A stretch of DNA of 36,281 bases, from positions 1 to 36,281 of the forward strand of contig JAKATT010000216.1 in the NCBI GenBank assembly GCA_021818615.1, read 5' to 3'. The stretch's first letter is position 1. Each line of letters begins with the position of its first letter. Below, piece after piece: positions 1-9,067 of this stretch. The notes under the pieces are model-generated. The model ran no database searches. It saw only the letters and a list, made by a program, of their open reading frames with translations, and was not told the origin of the DNA. Source of the stretch: Actinomycetes bacterium (GTDB lineage: Bacteria; Actinomycetota; Acidimicrobiia; Acidimicrobiales; Bog-793). Position numbers and translations under genes: made by a program.

Positions 1-41
1 ACCTTGACACCGGGGCCCCGTCGCCTGCTCAGCAGCAACTA

Positions 42-66
42 CGCGCCGGACCTCTGGTCCGGCGCG
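42..66. terminator. Perfect inverted repeat (cgcgccggacc-tct-ggtccggcgcg), possible factor-independent terminator without a U-tract
   Basis: 11-bp perfect stem with 3-nt loop, in the non-coding flank downstream of the minus-strand MFS gene; no T-run on either side. Confidence 0.4.
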
Positions 67-356
67 CCCAGAAACCCGCGCACAACAAGTCGTTCAGGGG
101 GCTTGACAAGCCGTTCCACATGAGAAGCTGGTCCCTCTCCACATCAGCGGTCAAGAACAGGCACTCGGCGCCTCAGCGCTCCTGCCACTGGGTCTCGCTC
201 AGACCTGCCTCGTCCAAATGGTGGTGCGCCGTGGCCAGGGACTTCCAACCCTGGTCTACCCGATCGACGCCTTCACTGCCCGGGACAGGTGAACAGTTAC
301 GCCCAGCCTTCGCCACCGCACGGCGCGAACCGGGCGCCCGCCCGCCGTCCTTCGGC

Positions 357-1709
357 TCAGCCGGCCTTGGCCGTAGCTCCCTCGGCGGCCAGCGCCTGCT
401 CGCCGTCCATCCGGCCGATCCGGCGAACGAGCGGCCGGGCGAGGACGAGCGCCACGGCGCACTGTGCCCCACCCGCCAGGTAGAGCGGCAGGCGCAGGCC
501 GCCGAGCACCGCCAGCCCTCCTGCTGCGATGGCACCGGCAGGCGCGGCGCCCCAGATGATGCCGCGCCAGGCCGAGCCGACGCGCCCCATCAGCTCGTCG
601 GGCGTCAGCTTCTGGCGAAGGGCGATCGCGATCGTGCTGCCCACCCCGATGGCAAAGCCGACGAGGACGAAGGCGGCGCCGGCCAGCGGCCAGTCGTGGG
701 CGGCGCCCATGACGAGGTAGTCGAGGCCGGACAGGACTGCGGCGCCGAGCAGGGTCCAGACGCTGCCCAATGCACGGGCGAGGCGGTCGGCCAGGAACGC
801 CCCGAGCATGATCCCCGCCGCTTCCGCGGCGACGAAGGCGCCGTAGCCGCTCGCGGGAACTCCCCAGTCCTTCGTGGCGACGAGGACGAGCACCCCGGAC
901 ACGAGGCCCTGCAAGCCGGCGAGCGACGCCATCAGGTAGACGAGGAGCCGCAGCTTGCGATTGCCGAGCACATGGCGCAGCCCGTCGTACAAGTTGCCCC
1001 TTCTCGCGTCCCGGACCCGCTGGCTCGTGCGCAGCCCCAGGAGGGAGAGCCCCGACAAGAACATCGCGACCGCGTCGGCGGCAAACGGCACTGCCCTCAC
1101 GGCGGCGAAGGCCATCGTGCCGAGCGTCGGGCCGGCGAGGTTCTCGGTCGCCGCCTCCGTGCCGTAGAGCACCCCGTTCGCCCGGTTGAAGCCGGTGGCG
1201 TCGATGAGCTCTGTCATGGCGGCCTGGGAGGCGGAGTAGTAGACGGCCCGTATGCCGGCGTTGGCGAGGACGAAGAGGACGAGGAGGGCGTAGTCGATCT
1301 CTCGCAGGCCGACGAGAGCGGCCATGACGCCGAGGAGGACCCCTCTGGCGACGTTGGCGACGGCCATGACGCGTGCCCGCTCGAAGCGGTCGGCGATCGC
1401 GCCGGCGTGAAGGGCCAGCAGGAGCCAGGGCAAGCTGTCTGTCGCGACGACGGCCGACACGGCAAGTGGCCGCGGGTCGACGACGACGGCGAGGAGGGGG
1501 ACCGCCGAGTAGATGAAGCCGTCGCCGAGGCTTGAGACGGCGAACGTCGCCCAGAGCCGGCGAAAGCCCCGGCCGAACGTCCGGGCGGTGCGAGGCGGCG
1601 AGCTGCTGCCCGGGCCCGGGCTGTGCGGGGGCTCCTCCCGCTCGCCCGAAGGGAGCAGCGGGCTTACCGGCGATGCCGGCGGCTCCGCAGCCACACTCCC
1701 CATTCCCAC
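357..1709 (-). CDS. MFS transporter (MFS_3/EntS-like exporter)
   Basis: 450-aa ORF with multiple hydrophobic segments; motifs such as LWATFAVSSLGDGFIYSAVPLLAV and LLALHAGAIADRFERARVM are typical of MFS_3 transporters. GTG 1709 or ATG 1703 are possible starts. Confidence 0.85.
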   Translation of the reverse strand: MGMGSVAAEPPASPVSPLLPSGEREEPPHSPGPGSSSPPRTARTFGRGFRRLWATFAVSSLGDGFIYSAVPLLAVVVDPRPLAVSAVVATDSLPWLLLALHAGAIADRFERARVMAVANVARGVLLGVMAALVGLREIDYALLVLFVLANAGIRAVYYSASQAAMTELIDATGFNRANGVLYGTEAATENLAGPTLGTMAFAAVRAVPFAADAVAMFLSGLSLLGLRTSQRVRDARRGNLYDGLRHVLGNRKLRLLVYLMASLAGLQGLVSGVLVLVATKDWGVPASGYGAFVAAEAAGIMLGAFLADRLARALGSVWTLLGAAVLSGLDYLVMGAAHDWPLAGAAFVLVGFAIGVGSTIAIALRQKLTPDELMGRVGSAWRGIIWGAAPAGAIAAGGLAVLGGLRLPLYLAGGAQCAVALVLARPLVRRIGRMDGEQALAAEGATAKAG

Positions 1710-1773
1710 CCCCCCATTCCCAACCCGCGGCCTTCCTGCGAGCGGTCGGGCCAGACCTGCTCATCGCCGGCCC

Positions 1774-1779
1774 ATTATG
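1774..1779 (-). promoter_or_regulatory. Candidate -10 box (CATAAT) for the MFS gene
   Basis: Minus strand reads CATAAT (5/6 to TATAAT) about 65 bp upstream of the MFS start; no convincing -35. Confidence 0.35.
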
Positions 1780-1798
1780 CCCGCGGCTGGGCTGATCA

Positions 1799-1831
1799 CC
1801 GGGATGCGGCGCGATTGCCGGGATGCGGCGC
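1799..1831. repeat. 14-bp direct repeat pair (ccgggatgcggcgc), period 19 bp
   Basis: Identical 14-mers at 1799-1812 and 1818-1831, just upstream of the candidate MFS -10. Confidence 0.6.
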
Positions 1832-1981
1832 CGTGACCGGACAACCCGGAGGAGAAATTCCTCAAGCTGCCCGGCCACCGCGCCGATAGGTATCAGGAAG
1901 CCTCCGCCGTGGCAGAGGCGGGTTCAGCTCAACCCCATCTTTCCGTACGGGCCAAGTCGACCACCTCCCTCCTGCAAGTCG

Positions 1982-2054
1982 GGGCATCGGTCGGGGGAGA
2001 TGAGGGCGATACACCGTGCTACCGGTGCCCTCTAATCCCCCGCGACCGATATCC
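1982..2054. other. Long imperfect inverted repeat / structured RNA candidate
   Basis: Nested pairings: CGGTC 1988-1992/GACCG 2044-2048; GGGGGA 1993-1998/TCCCCC 2036-2041; GAGGG 2002-2006/CCCTC 2028-2032; CACCG 2012-2016/CGGTG 2023-2027, with small bulges. Confidence 0.6.
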
Positions 2055-2080
2055 TCCCAGGAAGCTGCCGTCAAGGGCAA

Positions 2081-2124
2081 GCACACCGTCCACAGGCTCC
2101 ACTTGCGGCACACTGCCCACAGGC
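2081..2124. repeat. Imperfect 17-bp direct repeat pair, 27-bp period
   Basis: gcacaccgtccacaggc (2081-2097) and gcacactgcccacaggc (2108-2124), 15/17 identical. Confidence 0.6.
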
Positions 2125-2127
2125 CGC

Positions 2128-2145
2128 CGGCGCGAGCTCGCGCCG
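2128..2145. repeat. 18-bp perfect palindrome CGGCGCGAGCTCGCGCCG
   Basis: Self-complementary over all 18 bases, intergenic. Confidence 0.6.
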
Positions 2146-2216
2146 AGACGACGCGCTCAGCCAGCCGCCGGGGCGGAGGGATATATACCGCCTGTCCTCG
2201 GCCGTGGCCGCAGGCG

Positions 2217-4829
2217 TCAGGCGAGACCCTTCAGGCGCCCGGGGAGGACCCGCAGCGGATGGGCAGAGGCCAGCTCGGCGAAGCGGAGGCGGGGCTTGGT
2301 GCTCAGCCAGCGGGTGAGGTCCGCTGCCGAGAGCGGGGGAGACAGGTAGTAGCCCTGCAGGGCGTCGCAGCCGGCGTCGGCCAGCATCGCGCAGGTCAGC
2401 TCGTTCTCGGCGCCCTCGGCCACCACCGAGAGGCCGAGGGAGTGGGCCATGGCGATCGACGAGCGGACGATGATGGCGTTGCTCTCGTTCGCAGCGATGT
2501 TGTTGACAAAGGACCGGTCGAGCTTCAGCTCGTCGAGCGGCAGGCTGTGCAGGTAGGCGAGGGACGAGTACCCGGTGCCGTAGTCGTCGACGGCGATGCG
2601 CACGCCGAGCTCCCCGAGCTCGGCGAGCACCCGGCTGGCCTCGCGGACGTCCGCCATGACCTCGGTCTCGGTCACCTCGAGCGACAGCGCGCCAGGCGGC
2701 AGGCCGCAGTCGTGAAGGCGGGAGGCAATCTTGCGGACGATGGAGTGGTCGGCCAGGTCCTGGCCCGAGAGGTTGACCGTGAGGCCGAGCTCGTAGCCCT
2801 TCGCCCGCCATGTCGCGAGCTGCCGCAAGCCCTCGCGGAGCACGAAGTCGGTGATCTGGCCGATCAGGCCCATCTGCTCGGCGATGCTGATGAACTCGTC
2901 GGCGGGCACCTGCCCGTGGTCCGGGTGGTACCAGCGCGAGAGCGCCTCGAGGCGGACCACCTCACCGGTCGCGAACTTGGCGATCGGCTGGTAGACGAGG
3001 CTCAGCTGCTTGCCGCTCGCGAGGGCCTCCGTGAGCTGGCCGCCGAGCATCAGCTTTCGCTGCATGCTGCTGTCGTGGGAGGCGGAGTACATCTCGATCC
3101 CCGAGCGCCGCTCCTTGGCGTGGTACATGGCGATGTCGGCCCGCTGCAGCAACGTGGCGACGTTGTTGCCGTGCTCGGGGGCGAGCGAGACGCCGGCGCT
3201 CGCAGTCACCGCCAGGGTGATGCCCGCGAGGTGGACCGGGCGGGAGATGGCGCTCTCGATGTCCCGCACGATCCCCGTCGCCTCCTCCGGCCCCATGACG
3301 CCGGGGATGACGAGGGCGAACTCGTCGCCGCCGAGGCGGGCCACCGTGGCCCTTCCCGCCGCCACCTTGAGGAGGCGCTCGGAGATCTCGCACAAGAGGG
3401 TGTCGCCGACGCCGTGGCCGAGCGTGTCGTTCACCTCCTTGAAGCGGTCGAGGTCCAACAGGGCGATCGCCGCCCTGCCGGTGGCCGCGAGGGACGCTCC
3501 CGCCGACTCGAGGAAGAGGACCCTGTTCGGGAGCCCGGTGAGCTCGTCGTGGGTGGCCTGGTGGGTCTTCGCCTCCGACTCGAGGCGGAGCTCCTCGACG
3601 AGCCGGGCGCGCTCGAGCGTCGTGCCGGCGTGGGCGGCGAGGGCTTCGAACAGCCGCAGGTCGTCCTCGTTGAGGGGAGCGAAGCCCGGCGCCCGATCGA
3701 GGGCGACGAGGACGCCGATCACCTGCTCGACGCTCGAGATCGGGACCACCGCCGCCTCCTCGAACTCGCCGAGGACGTCGTCACGCACCGTCTCCTTCCC
3801 CCGTGGGGTCGTGCGGCCCGACTCGAGGAGCGACTGGCGCGTCGTCACGACGCGCGCCACGAGCGAGCGGTGGGAGAGCGCCACCTTCTCGTTCACCCGC
3901 CTGCCCTCGTCGTCGACCGAGAGCCGGTGCGCCGTTCCCGGCTCGTCGATCACGACGAGCTCGGCTCGGCGAGTCCGCATGACGGACAGCACCCGCTCGA
4001 GGATCGCCCACACGGTGCTCGACGTCTCGAGCGACATCGCGCCGACCGACTTCGAGAACTCGTAGAGCTGCTGCAGGGCGCCGAACTTGTCCGTGAGGCC
4101 GAGGTAGCGGCGGTAGGCGAAGATGACCAGCACCCCGATGAGAAGCAGCGGCCCCACGGCGGCGATGTCGAGCGTCGCAGCATCGAGGACGACGACGGCG
4201 AGGGCTATCGACGCTATCACGACGAGCACCAAGATCATGTGCGCCGAGTCAGGCGCCCACCTCAACTTGCGCTTCTCGCCGTGGAGGCGGAGCACGAGGG
4301 CGAGGGTGAGCCTGGCAAAGAGGGTCTGAGCCAGAAGAGCGGCAGCAGCCGCGGGCCAGCCGAACGTGCCAATCACGCTGTGCGAGCCAAGCACCGCACG
4401 GTATACATATGAGGCGACGATCGGAACCGTCACACCTGCGGCCAGGTTGAACACCAACTTACGCCACACCTGCCGCTTCACGAGCCCGTAGACGACCGCA
4501 TCCGAGAGGAGCCAGCTCAGGACCAGGGTCCGGGGCGTCACCATGACCAGTCCGAGGAGGAGCGGGACCTCACTCAGCACGACCAGCGACACCTGGCCCC
4601 GGAACCGTATCGAGAGCGGCGTCAGGTTGACGAGCGCGAACAGCACGACGAGGAGGCCGGTCGCCACCGGCTCGGGGGCGAGGTGGCGGATGACCGGAGC
4701 GCGGGCGAGCGGGCCCCACACGAGGGCGGCCACGGTTCCCGCCACCAGCAGGGCCGCGAAGGCGAGCACTCGGGCCGCAGCCCCGCGGCCTCTCGCTGTT
4801 GGGCCCGCGCTCTCGTCCCCGGCGTTCAC
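2217..4829 (-). CDS. Membrane-anchored GAF-GGDEF-EAL protein (c-di-GMP turnover)
   Basis: N-terminal multi-TM region, GAF-like region, then ARLGGDEFALV and RLEALSRW...VTETE...DDYGTGYSSL...LKLDRSFV...VAEGAEN. Start placed at GTG 4829; the ORF stays open to 5375 through the tandem repeats, so the start is uncertain. Confidence 0.88.
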   Translation of the reverse strand: MNAGDESAGPTARGRGAAARVLAFAALLVAGTVAALVWGPLARAPVIRHLAPEPVATGLLVVLFALVNLTPLSIRFRGQVSLVVLSEVPLLLGLVMVTPRTLVLSWLLSDAVVYGLVKRQVWRKLVFNLAAGVTVPIVASYVYRAVLGSHSVIGTFGWPAAAAALLAQTLFARLTLALVLRLHGEKRKLRWAPDSAHMILVLVVIASIALAVVVLDAATLDIAAVGPLLLIGVLVIFAYRRYLGLTDKFGALQQLYEFSKSVGAMSLETSSTVWAILERVLSVMRTRRAELVVIDEPGTAHRLSVDDEGRRVNEKVALSHRSLVARVVTTRQSLLESGRTTPRGKETVRDDVLGEFEEAAVVPISSVEQVIGVLVALDRAPGFAPLNEDDLRLFEALAAHAGTTLERARLVEELRLESEAKTHQATHDELTGLPNRVLFLESAGASLAATGRAAIALLDLDRFKEVNDTLGHGVGDTLLCEISERLLKVAAGRATVARLGGDEFALVIPGVMGPEEATGIVRDIESAISRPVHLAGITLAVTASAGVSLAPEHGNNVATLLQRADIAMYHAKERRSGIEMYSASHDSSMQRKLMLGGQLTEALASGKQLSLVYQPIAKFATGEVVRLEALSRWYHPDHGQVPADEFISIAEQMGLIGQITDFVLREGLRQLATWRAKGYELGLTVNLSGQDLADHSIVRKIASRLHDCGLPPGALSLEVTETEVMADVREASRVLAELGELGVRIAVDDYGTGYSSLAYLHSLPLDELKLDRSFVNNIAANESNAIIVRSSIAMAHSLGLSVVAEGAENELTCAMLADAGCDALQGYYLSPPLSAADLTRWLSTKPRLRFAELASAHPLRVLPGRLKGLA

Positions 4830-4884
4830 CCTGCCGGGCTCTTCGAGGGCGCGCTCGCGGGCGCGGTCGACGGCAACCACGCGG

Positions 4885-4890
4885 AGATTA
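4885..4890 (-). promoter_or_regulatory. Candidate -10 (TAATCT) for the GGDEF-EAL gene
   Basis: Minus strand TAATCT about 56 bp upstream of GTG 4829; no clear -35. Confidence 0.25.
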
Positions 4891-5018
4891 TCGACCACCT
4901 GGCCGGCGAACTTGAGGATCCCCTCGCGACTCCTCCTGTTCCCCACGGGTACAGCTCCTGTTCCCGACGGGTGCAGCGGAGAACCGGCGAGCTCTCGGGC
5001 CACGGCGGCGACGGGGAG

Positions 5019-5187
5019 GGCCACGACGTGCCAGGTGCGGTGAGCGGCCACGACGTGCCAGGTGCGGTGAGCGGCCACGACGTGCCAGGTGCGGTGAGCG
5101 GCCACGACGTGCCAGGTGCGGTGAGCGGCCACGACGTGCCAGGTGCGGTGAGCGCCACGACGTGCCAGGTGCGGTGAGCGCCACGAC
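5019..5187. repeat. 27-bp tandem repeat array (6 copies plus a partial)
   Basis: Unit ggccacgacgtgccaggtgcggtgagc: five perfect copies (5019-5153), a sixth of 26 bp lacking one g (5154-5179), then partial gccacgac (5180-5187). Confidence 0.97.
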
Positions 5188-6451
5188 TGGAACCGAGCTC
5201 TCCGCCCGGGAAGCCCGCAGGATCGCCCTCCGGGCGCAGGGCCTCCTCGGGCCTCGGATCGCCAAGGGCCCGCTCGGAGTCCTTCGCCACCTGGGCGCCG
5301 TACAGATCGACACCATCTCGGTGCTCGCCCGCTCCCACGAGCTGGTCGCCTACGCCCGCCTCGGCCCGCTCCCACGCCGGCGGATCGAGCAGGCCTACTG
5401 GGGAGCCGGCGGCGACACCGGCCCCATCCGCCCGCACTCCTTCGAGTACTGGTCGCACGCCGCCTGCATCCTGCCTCTCGAGGAGTGGCCGCAGTTCTCG
5501 TTCAAGCGGGCCGAGCGGCGAGAGCGCGGCAGGCGCTGGCACCGCCTCGAAGACGCCGAAGCCAGCTGCCGGGCGGTGCTGGACAAGCTGAGGGCGGAAG
5601 GTCCCCTCACCGCCCGTGAGCTCGGCGGGGCGAAGAGGGGCGGCCCGTGGTGGGACTGGTCCGAGGTGAAGATCGCCGCCGAGTGGTTGCTCGACATCGG
5701 CGAGGTCGTCTGCACGAGCCGGCGGGGCTTCCAGCGCATCTACGACCTCCCCGAGCGCGCAGTGCCGGACGACCTGCTCGGTGCCGAGATCGAACGCGAC
5801 GAACAGCTCCGCCACCTGATGGGCAGGGCAGCCACCGCGCTCGGCGTGGCCACCGCCGACGACATCGCCGCCTACTGCGGCATCACGAGCGCCGACGCCA
5901 CCCGCCTCCTGCCCGACCTCGATCTCGAGCGGGTCAGGATCCGCAGCTGGGGCAAGCCTGCCGTCTGCGACCCCTCGCTCCTCGTCTCGGGTACCTCGGG
6001 CCTCCGTTCGAGAGCGGTGCTCCTCTCCCCGTTCGACTCCACGATCTGGTACCGCCCTCGTGTCGAGCGGGTCTTCGGGTTCCGTCACCGCCTCGAGGCC
6101 TACGTGCCGAGACCGAAACGGGTTCACGGCTACTTCTCCATGCCGGTCCTCGTCGGTGATCGCCTCGTCGGCCGGGTCGACCCGTCCCGTGACGGCTCGA
6201 CGCTCGTCGCCAACAGCATCCACCTCGAGCCAGGTGCCAGCATCGCGGCCGACGGACGGGGAATAGCCGCCGCCCTCGCAGCCGCGGCGAGCTGGGTCGG
6301 CTGCTGCGATGTCGCCGTCGACCGGGTCTACCCGACCCACGCCAGGACGCCGATCGAGCAGGCCCTCGGCAAGGCGCTGCGGAGTCACTCTTCGGCGAGC
6401 CTCGGCAGCACCGCGCCGCTCCGGCCGCCTACGACGACGGCGGCCAGGTAG
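5174..6451 (+). CDS. Winged-helix DNA-binding / YcaQ (AlkZ)-family DNA glycosylase-like protein
   Basis: LSAREARRIALRAQGLL...HLGAVQIDTISVLARSHELVAYARLG includes the QID motif of the YcaQ/AlkZ (HTH_42) family. GTG 5174 lies within repeat unit 6; the track start at 5162 is an alternative. Confidence 0.85.
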   Translation: MSATTGTELSAREARRIALRAQGLLGPRIAKGPLGVLRHLGAVQIDTISVLARSHELVAYARLGPLPRRRIEQAYWGAGGDTGPIRPHSFEYWSHAACILPLEEWPQFSFKRAERRERGRRWHRLEDAEASCRAVLDKLRAEGPLTARELGGAKRGGPWWDWSEVKIAAEWLLDIGEVVCTSRRGFQRIYDLPERAVPDDLLGAEIERDEQLRHLMGRAATALGVATADDIAAYCGITSADATRLLPDLDLERVRIRSWGKPAVCDPSLLVSGTSGLRSRAVLLSPFDSTIWYRPRVERVFGFRHRLEAYVPRPKRVHGYFSMPVLVGDRLVGRVDPSRDGSTLVANSIHLEPGASIAADGRGIAAALAAAASWVGCCDVAVDRVYPTHARTPIEQALGKALRSHSSASLGSTAPLRPPTTTAAR

Positions 6452-6479
6452 TCGTCGCCGGCGGCGCCGTCGTAGGCGG
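6425..6479. terminator. 12-bp inverted repeat spanning the ycaQ-like stop, candidate bidirectional terminator
   Basis: CCGCCTACGACG (6425-6436) and CGTCGTAGGCGG (6468-6479) are perfectly complementary across a 31-nt loop, between convergent genes. Confidence 0.45.
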
Positions 6480-6496
6480 TGGCGCCAGCCCCGCTC

Positions 6497-7495
6497 TCAG
6501 GACCGGGACTGGGCAATGAGGCCCCCGGCAAGCTCGGTGGGAGTGATCGAGCCGGGGCGCCGGCGTTGCCTGGCCATCTCGTTCGCAACCTGGCGGAGCC
6601 GCTCGTTCACTGGCGTGGCGATGCCATGGAGCCGGCCGAGCAGGACGATCTCGCCGTTCAGCCAGTCGGCCTCGATGTTGCCCGTGCCCCGCTCGAGGCT
6701 CTGCCAGGACGAGCCTCCCGCCTGCACCGGCCCTTTGGCGGGCTGGAGCGGGCCCCGCAGGCGCCGGCGCTCCCTCTCGGCAACCTCGTCGGCGAGCGCG
6801 ATCCCGGCCGCCTCGTAGCACGCCCGCGCCTCGCGCCGGGCGGCCGAGGCGAGCTCCGACGCGACCGGGTCCTCGAGGGTGCCGCAGGCGGCCTCGATGG
6901 CGTTCGTCAGGTTGCTGAGCAGCTTCAGGTACTTGTGCTCCATGACGTGCTCGCTCTCCTCCGCGTCGAAACCCACCGCCCGGAGGTCCTCGGCCACCGC
7001 GCTCGCGAGCCCGTCGCTGCCCGAGGGGTACCGCCCGAGGTCGAGGATGCCCGACACGGGAGAGGTCGATATCTCGACCACGCCGGGCTCGAGGTGCGTC
7101 GCGGCAAGGATCACCCTCATTCCGTAGACGTCGGCGAAGCGGCGCAGCGCGACCCGCTCGTTCTCGACGCCGTTCTGCGCGCAGACGACGGCGGTCCCGG
7201 CCGGTGCGACGGCGGCGAGCGCTCGGAGCGCCTCCTCGCTCTGCTGGCTCTTCGTCGTGAGCAGCACGACGTCGCCTGGGCGGGGACCGGCCTGTGCTGC
7301 CGAGCCGACCGCCGGGACGTCGAGGCGGACGTGCCCAGCCGGGTCCCTCAGCTCGAGACCGCGCTCCTGCAGTGCCCGGAGGTGATCGCCTTGCGCGATG
7401 AGGACCACGTCGCGCCCGTGCTGGTACAGGCGGCCGCCGATGGCGCCTCCGATGGCGCCGGCACCGAGGACGAGGTAGCGCACGGCCCTAGGCAC
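6497..7495 (-). CDS. panE: 2-dehydropantoate 2-reductase (ApbA/PanE family)
   Basis: [30 protein letters not shown] Rossmann motif, AQNGVENE and [15 protein letters not shown] motifs. Confidence 0.85.
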   Translation of the reverse strand: MPRAVRYLVLGAGAIGGAIGGRLYQHGRDVVLIAQGDHLRALQERGLELRDPAGHVRLDVPAVGSAAQAGPRPGDVVLLTTKSQQSEEALRALAAVAPAGTAVVCAQNGVENERVALRRFADVYGMRVILAATHLEPGVVEISTSPVSGILDLGRYPSGSDGLASAVAEDLRAVGFDAEESEHVMEHKYLKLLSNLTNAIEAACGTLEDPVASELASAARREARACYEAAGIALADEVAERERRRLRGPLQPAKGPVQAGGSSWQSLERGTGNIEADWLNGEIVLLGRLHGIATPVNERLRQVANEMARQRRRPGSITPTELAGGLIAQSRS

Positions 7496-7934
7496 CGAGC
7501 TCCAGCAGGATCGTCACCGGGCCGTCGTTGGCGAGCTCGACGAGCATGTCGGCGCCGAAGCTTCCGGTCGCTACCTCGGCGCCGAGCTGGCGAAGCTCGG
7601 CGACCACCGTCTCGACGAGCGGCTCGGCCACATCGCCCGGCGCCGCGGCCAGCCACGAGGGGCGGCGCCCCTTGCTCGTGTCGCCGTAGAGGGTGAACTG
7701 GCTGACGACGAGGAGGGGCGCCCCGAGCTCGGCGGCGGAACGGTTCATGCGACCCTCGTCGTCGGCCATCACCCGCAGGTTCCAGAGCCGCGAGGCGAGC
7801 GTGGCTGCGACGCTCTCGTCGTCGCTGTGCGTGACGCCGACGAGCACGCAGAGCCCCGGCCTCGAGATCGAGCCGACCACCTCGCCGGCAACGCTCACTC
7901 TCGCCCAGGCGACCCGCTGGACTACGGCCCTCAC
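7488..7934 (-). CDS. dtd: D-aminoacyl-tRNA deacylase
   Basis: [23 protein letters not shown]...[17 protein letters not shown]...[22 protein letters not shown] start overlaps the upstream stop by 4 bp. Confidence 0.95.
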   Translation of the reverse strand: MRAVVQRVAWARVSVAGEVVGSISRPGLCVLVGVTHSDDESVAATLASRLWNLRVMADDEGRMNRSAAELGAPLLVVSQFTLYGDTSKGRRPSWLAAAPGDVAEPLVETVVAELRQLGAEVATGSFGADMLVELANDGPVTILLELGA

Positions 7935-8629
7935 GCCGGCGCTGCCCGAGCTGGCCTCCGCCGGGAGGCACTGGCTCCGTCGGGGGCGGAGGGCTCGAGA
8001 TATGCCGGCACCCGGATGCCGCCTGCGAGGTCCGCCGACGGCTCGGGGTCCCTGCGCTCGCAGGAGAGCCGCACGACGCCGGCCCAGCAGCGCGAGGCGA
8101 GGTCGCGCTCGTCGTCGACCGGGTCGCCCGCGCGGACCTTGGCGGACACCGTCTCGAGCGGCAGCTCGAGCATCGCCGTCTGGCGCAGCTCGCCTCGATC
8201 CGGCGCCCGTGCGTCCACAGAGCGCCCAGGAGCGACCTTCTCGACCAGTTGTTCGAGCACACGCCTCTTTGTTGCCTCGTCCGCCACGATCGAGGCGGTG
8301 CCGTGGACGACGACCGAGCGGTAGTTGACCGAGTGGTGGAACATGGACCGGGCGAGGACGAGGCCGTCGATCAGCGTCACCTCGAAGCTCACCGAAAGGC
8401 CCCGCCGCCGCACCGCCAGGCGGGCAGGACGGGCCCCGGTCGAGCTGTGCAGGTAGATGCTCCCGCCCTCGCGTACGAACAAGAGCGGCAGGAGCTGCGG
8501 CGCGCCATCGGCGACGAATGCAAGATGCCCGACAAGGGCTTCGTCGAGGATCGAGTGCACGGTCGCCTCGTCGTAGCGGGCTCGCTCGGGGTGGCGAGAG
8601 GGTGCAGTCGATGCGACCGGCTCGTACAT
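7931..8629 (-). CDS. Pyridoxamine 5'-phosphate oxidase-like FMN-binding protein
   Basis: [40 protein letters not shown]...[16 protein letters not shown] is typical of the PPOX/Pyridox_ox_2 family. Confidence 0.85.
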   Translation of the reverse strand: MYEPVASTAPSRHPERARYDEATVHSILDEALVGHLAFVADGAPQLLPLLFVREGGSIYLHSSTGARPARLAVRRRGLSVSFEVTLIDGLVLARSMFHHSVNYRSVVVHGTASIVADEATKRRVLEQLVEKVAPGRSVDARAPDRGELRQTAMLELPLETVSAKVRAGDPVDDERDLASRCWAGVVRLSCERRDPEPSADLAGGIRVPAYLEPSAPDGASASRRRPARAAPA

Positions 8630-8634
8630 GGCGA

Positions 8635-9051
8635 CTAGGCACCCGCTTCGCCGAGCAGGCGGCCGAGAGCTGCGCGCGCCTCGGCGTTCTCGAGCGCGAG
8701 CGTCGCCAGGTAGGACGCCAGCAGCTGCGCCCACTCGGCCACCGAGATCTCGCGCCGGCTGATCACGACCCCTCTCACCTCCTGGCTCGCCGTCGCGACG
8801 ATCCTTCCCCGCACGGCTCGCAGCTCGAGAGCCCGCTCGCCGAGCGAGAGCCGGATGACCGTCGCCCTGCCCGGCCGGCCGGCCACGCGGTCCGACATCG
8901 ACCGCTCGCGCTCCACCTCCACCATGCCGGCAGGCAGCAGGCCGGCGACGGTCTCGGAGAGGACGCGGTGGTAGGAGTCGAGATCGTCCGTGTCGGCGCG
9001 CAGGGCGGCCGCAAGCTGCTCGACGGCGCTCGGCTCGAGCTCTCCTGTCAC
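8635..9051 (-). CDS. Conserved-looking hypothetical protein
   Basis: 138-aa ORF tightly packed in the operon (16 bp after the upstream gene, 5 bp before the next start); no family recognised. Confidence 0.65.
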   Translation of the reverse strand: MTGELEPSAVEQLAAALRADTDDLDSYHRVLSETVAGLLPAGMVEVERERSMSDRVAGRPGRATVIRLSLGERALELRAVRGRIVATASQEVRGVVISRREISVAEWAQLLASYLATLALENAEARAALGRLLGEAGA

Positions 9052-9067
9052 TCGGGCTCGGACCTGC

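Noticed and set aside
120-1535. 471-aa plus-strand ORF
   Set aside because: Antisense to the MFS gene; composition (R/G/A/E/D-rich) is a high-GC shadow frame with no family motif.
2016-4412. 798-aa plus-strand ORF
   Set aside because: Antisense to the well-supported GGDEF-EAL gene; low-complexity shadow ORF.
5019-5187. CRISPR array interpretation of the 27-bp repeats
   Set aside because: Units are contiguous with no unique spacers and no cas genes are present.
4826-6388. 520-aa minus ORF containing LTAPGTSWP repeats as a repeat protein
   Set aside because: Overlaps ycaQ-like on the opposite strand; the repeat is open in several frames simply because 27 is a multiple of 3.
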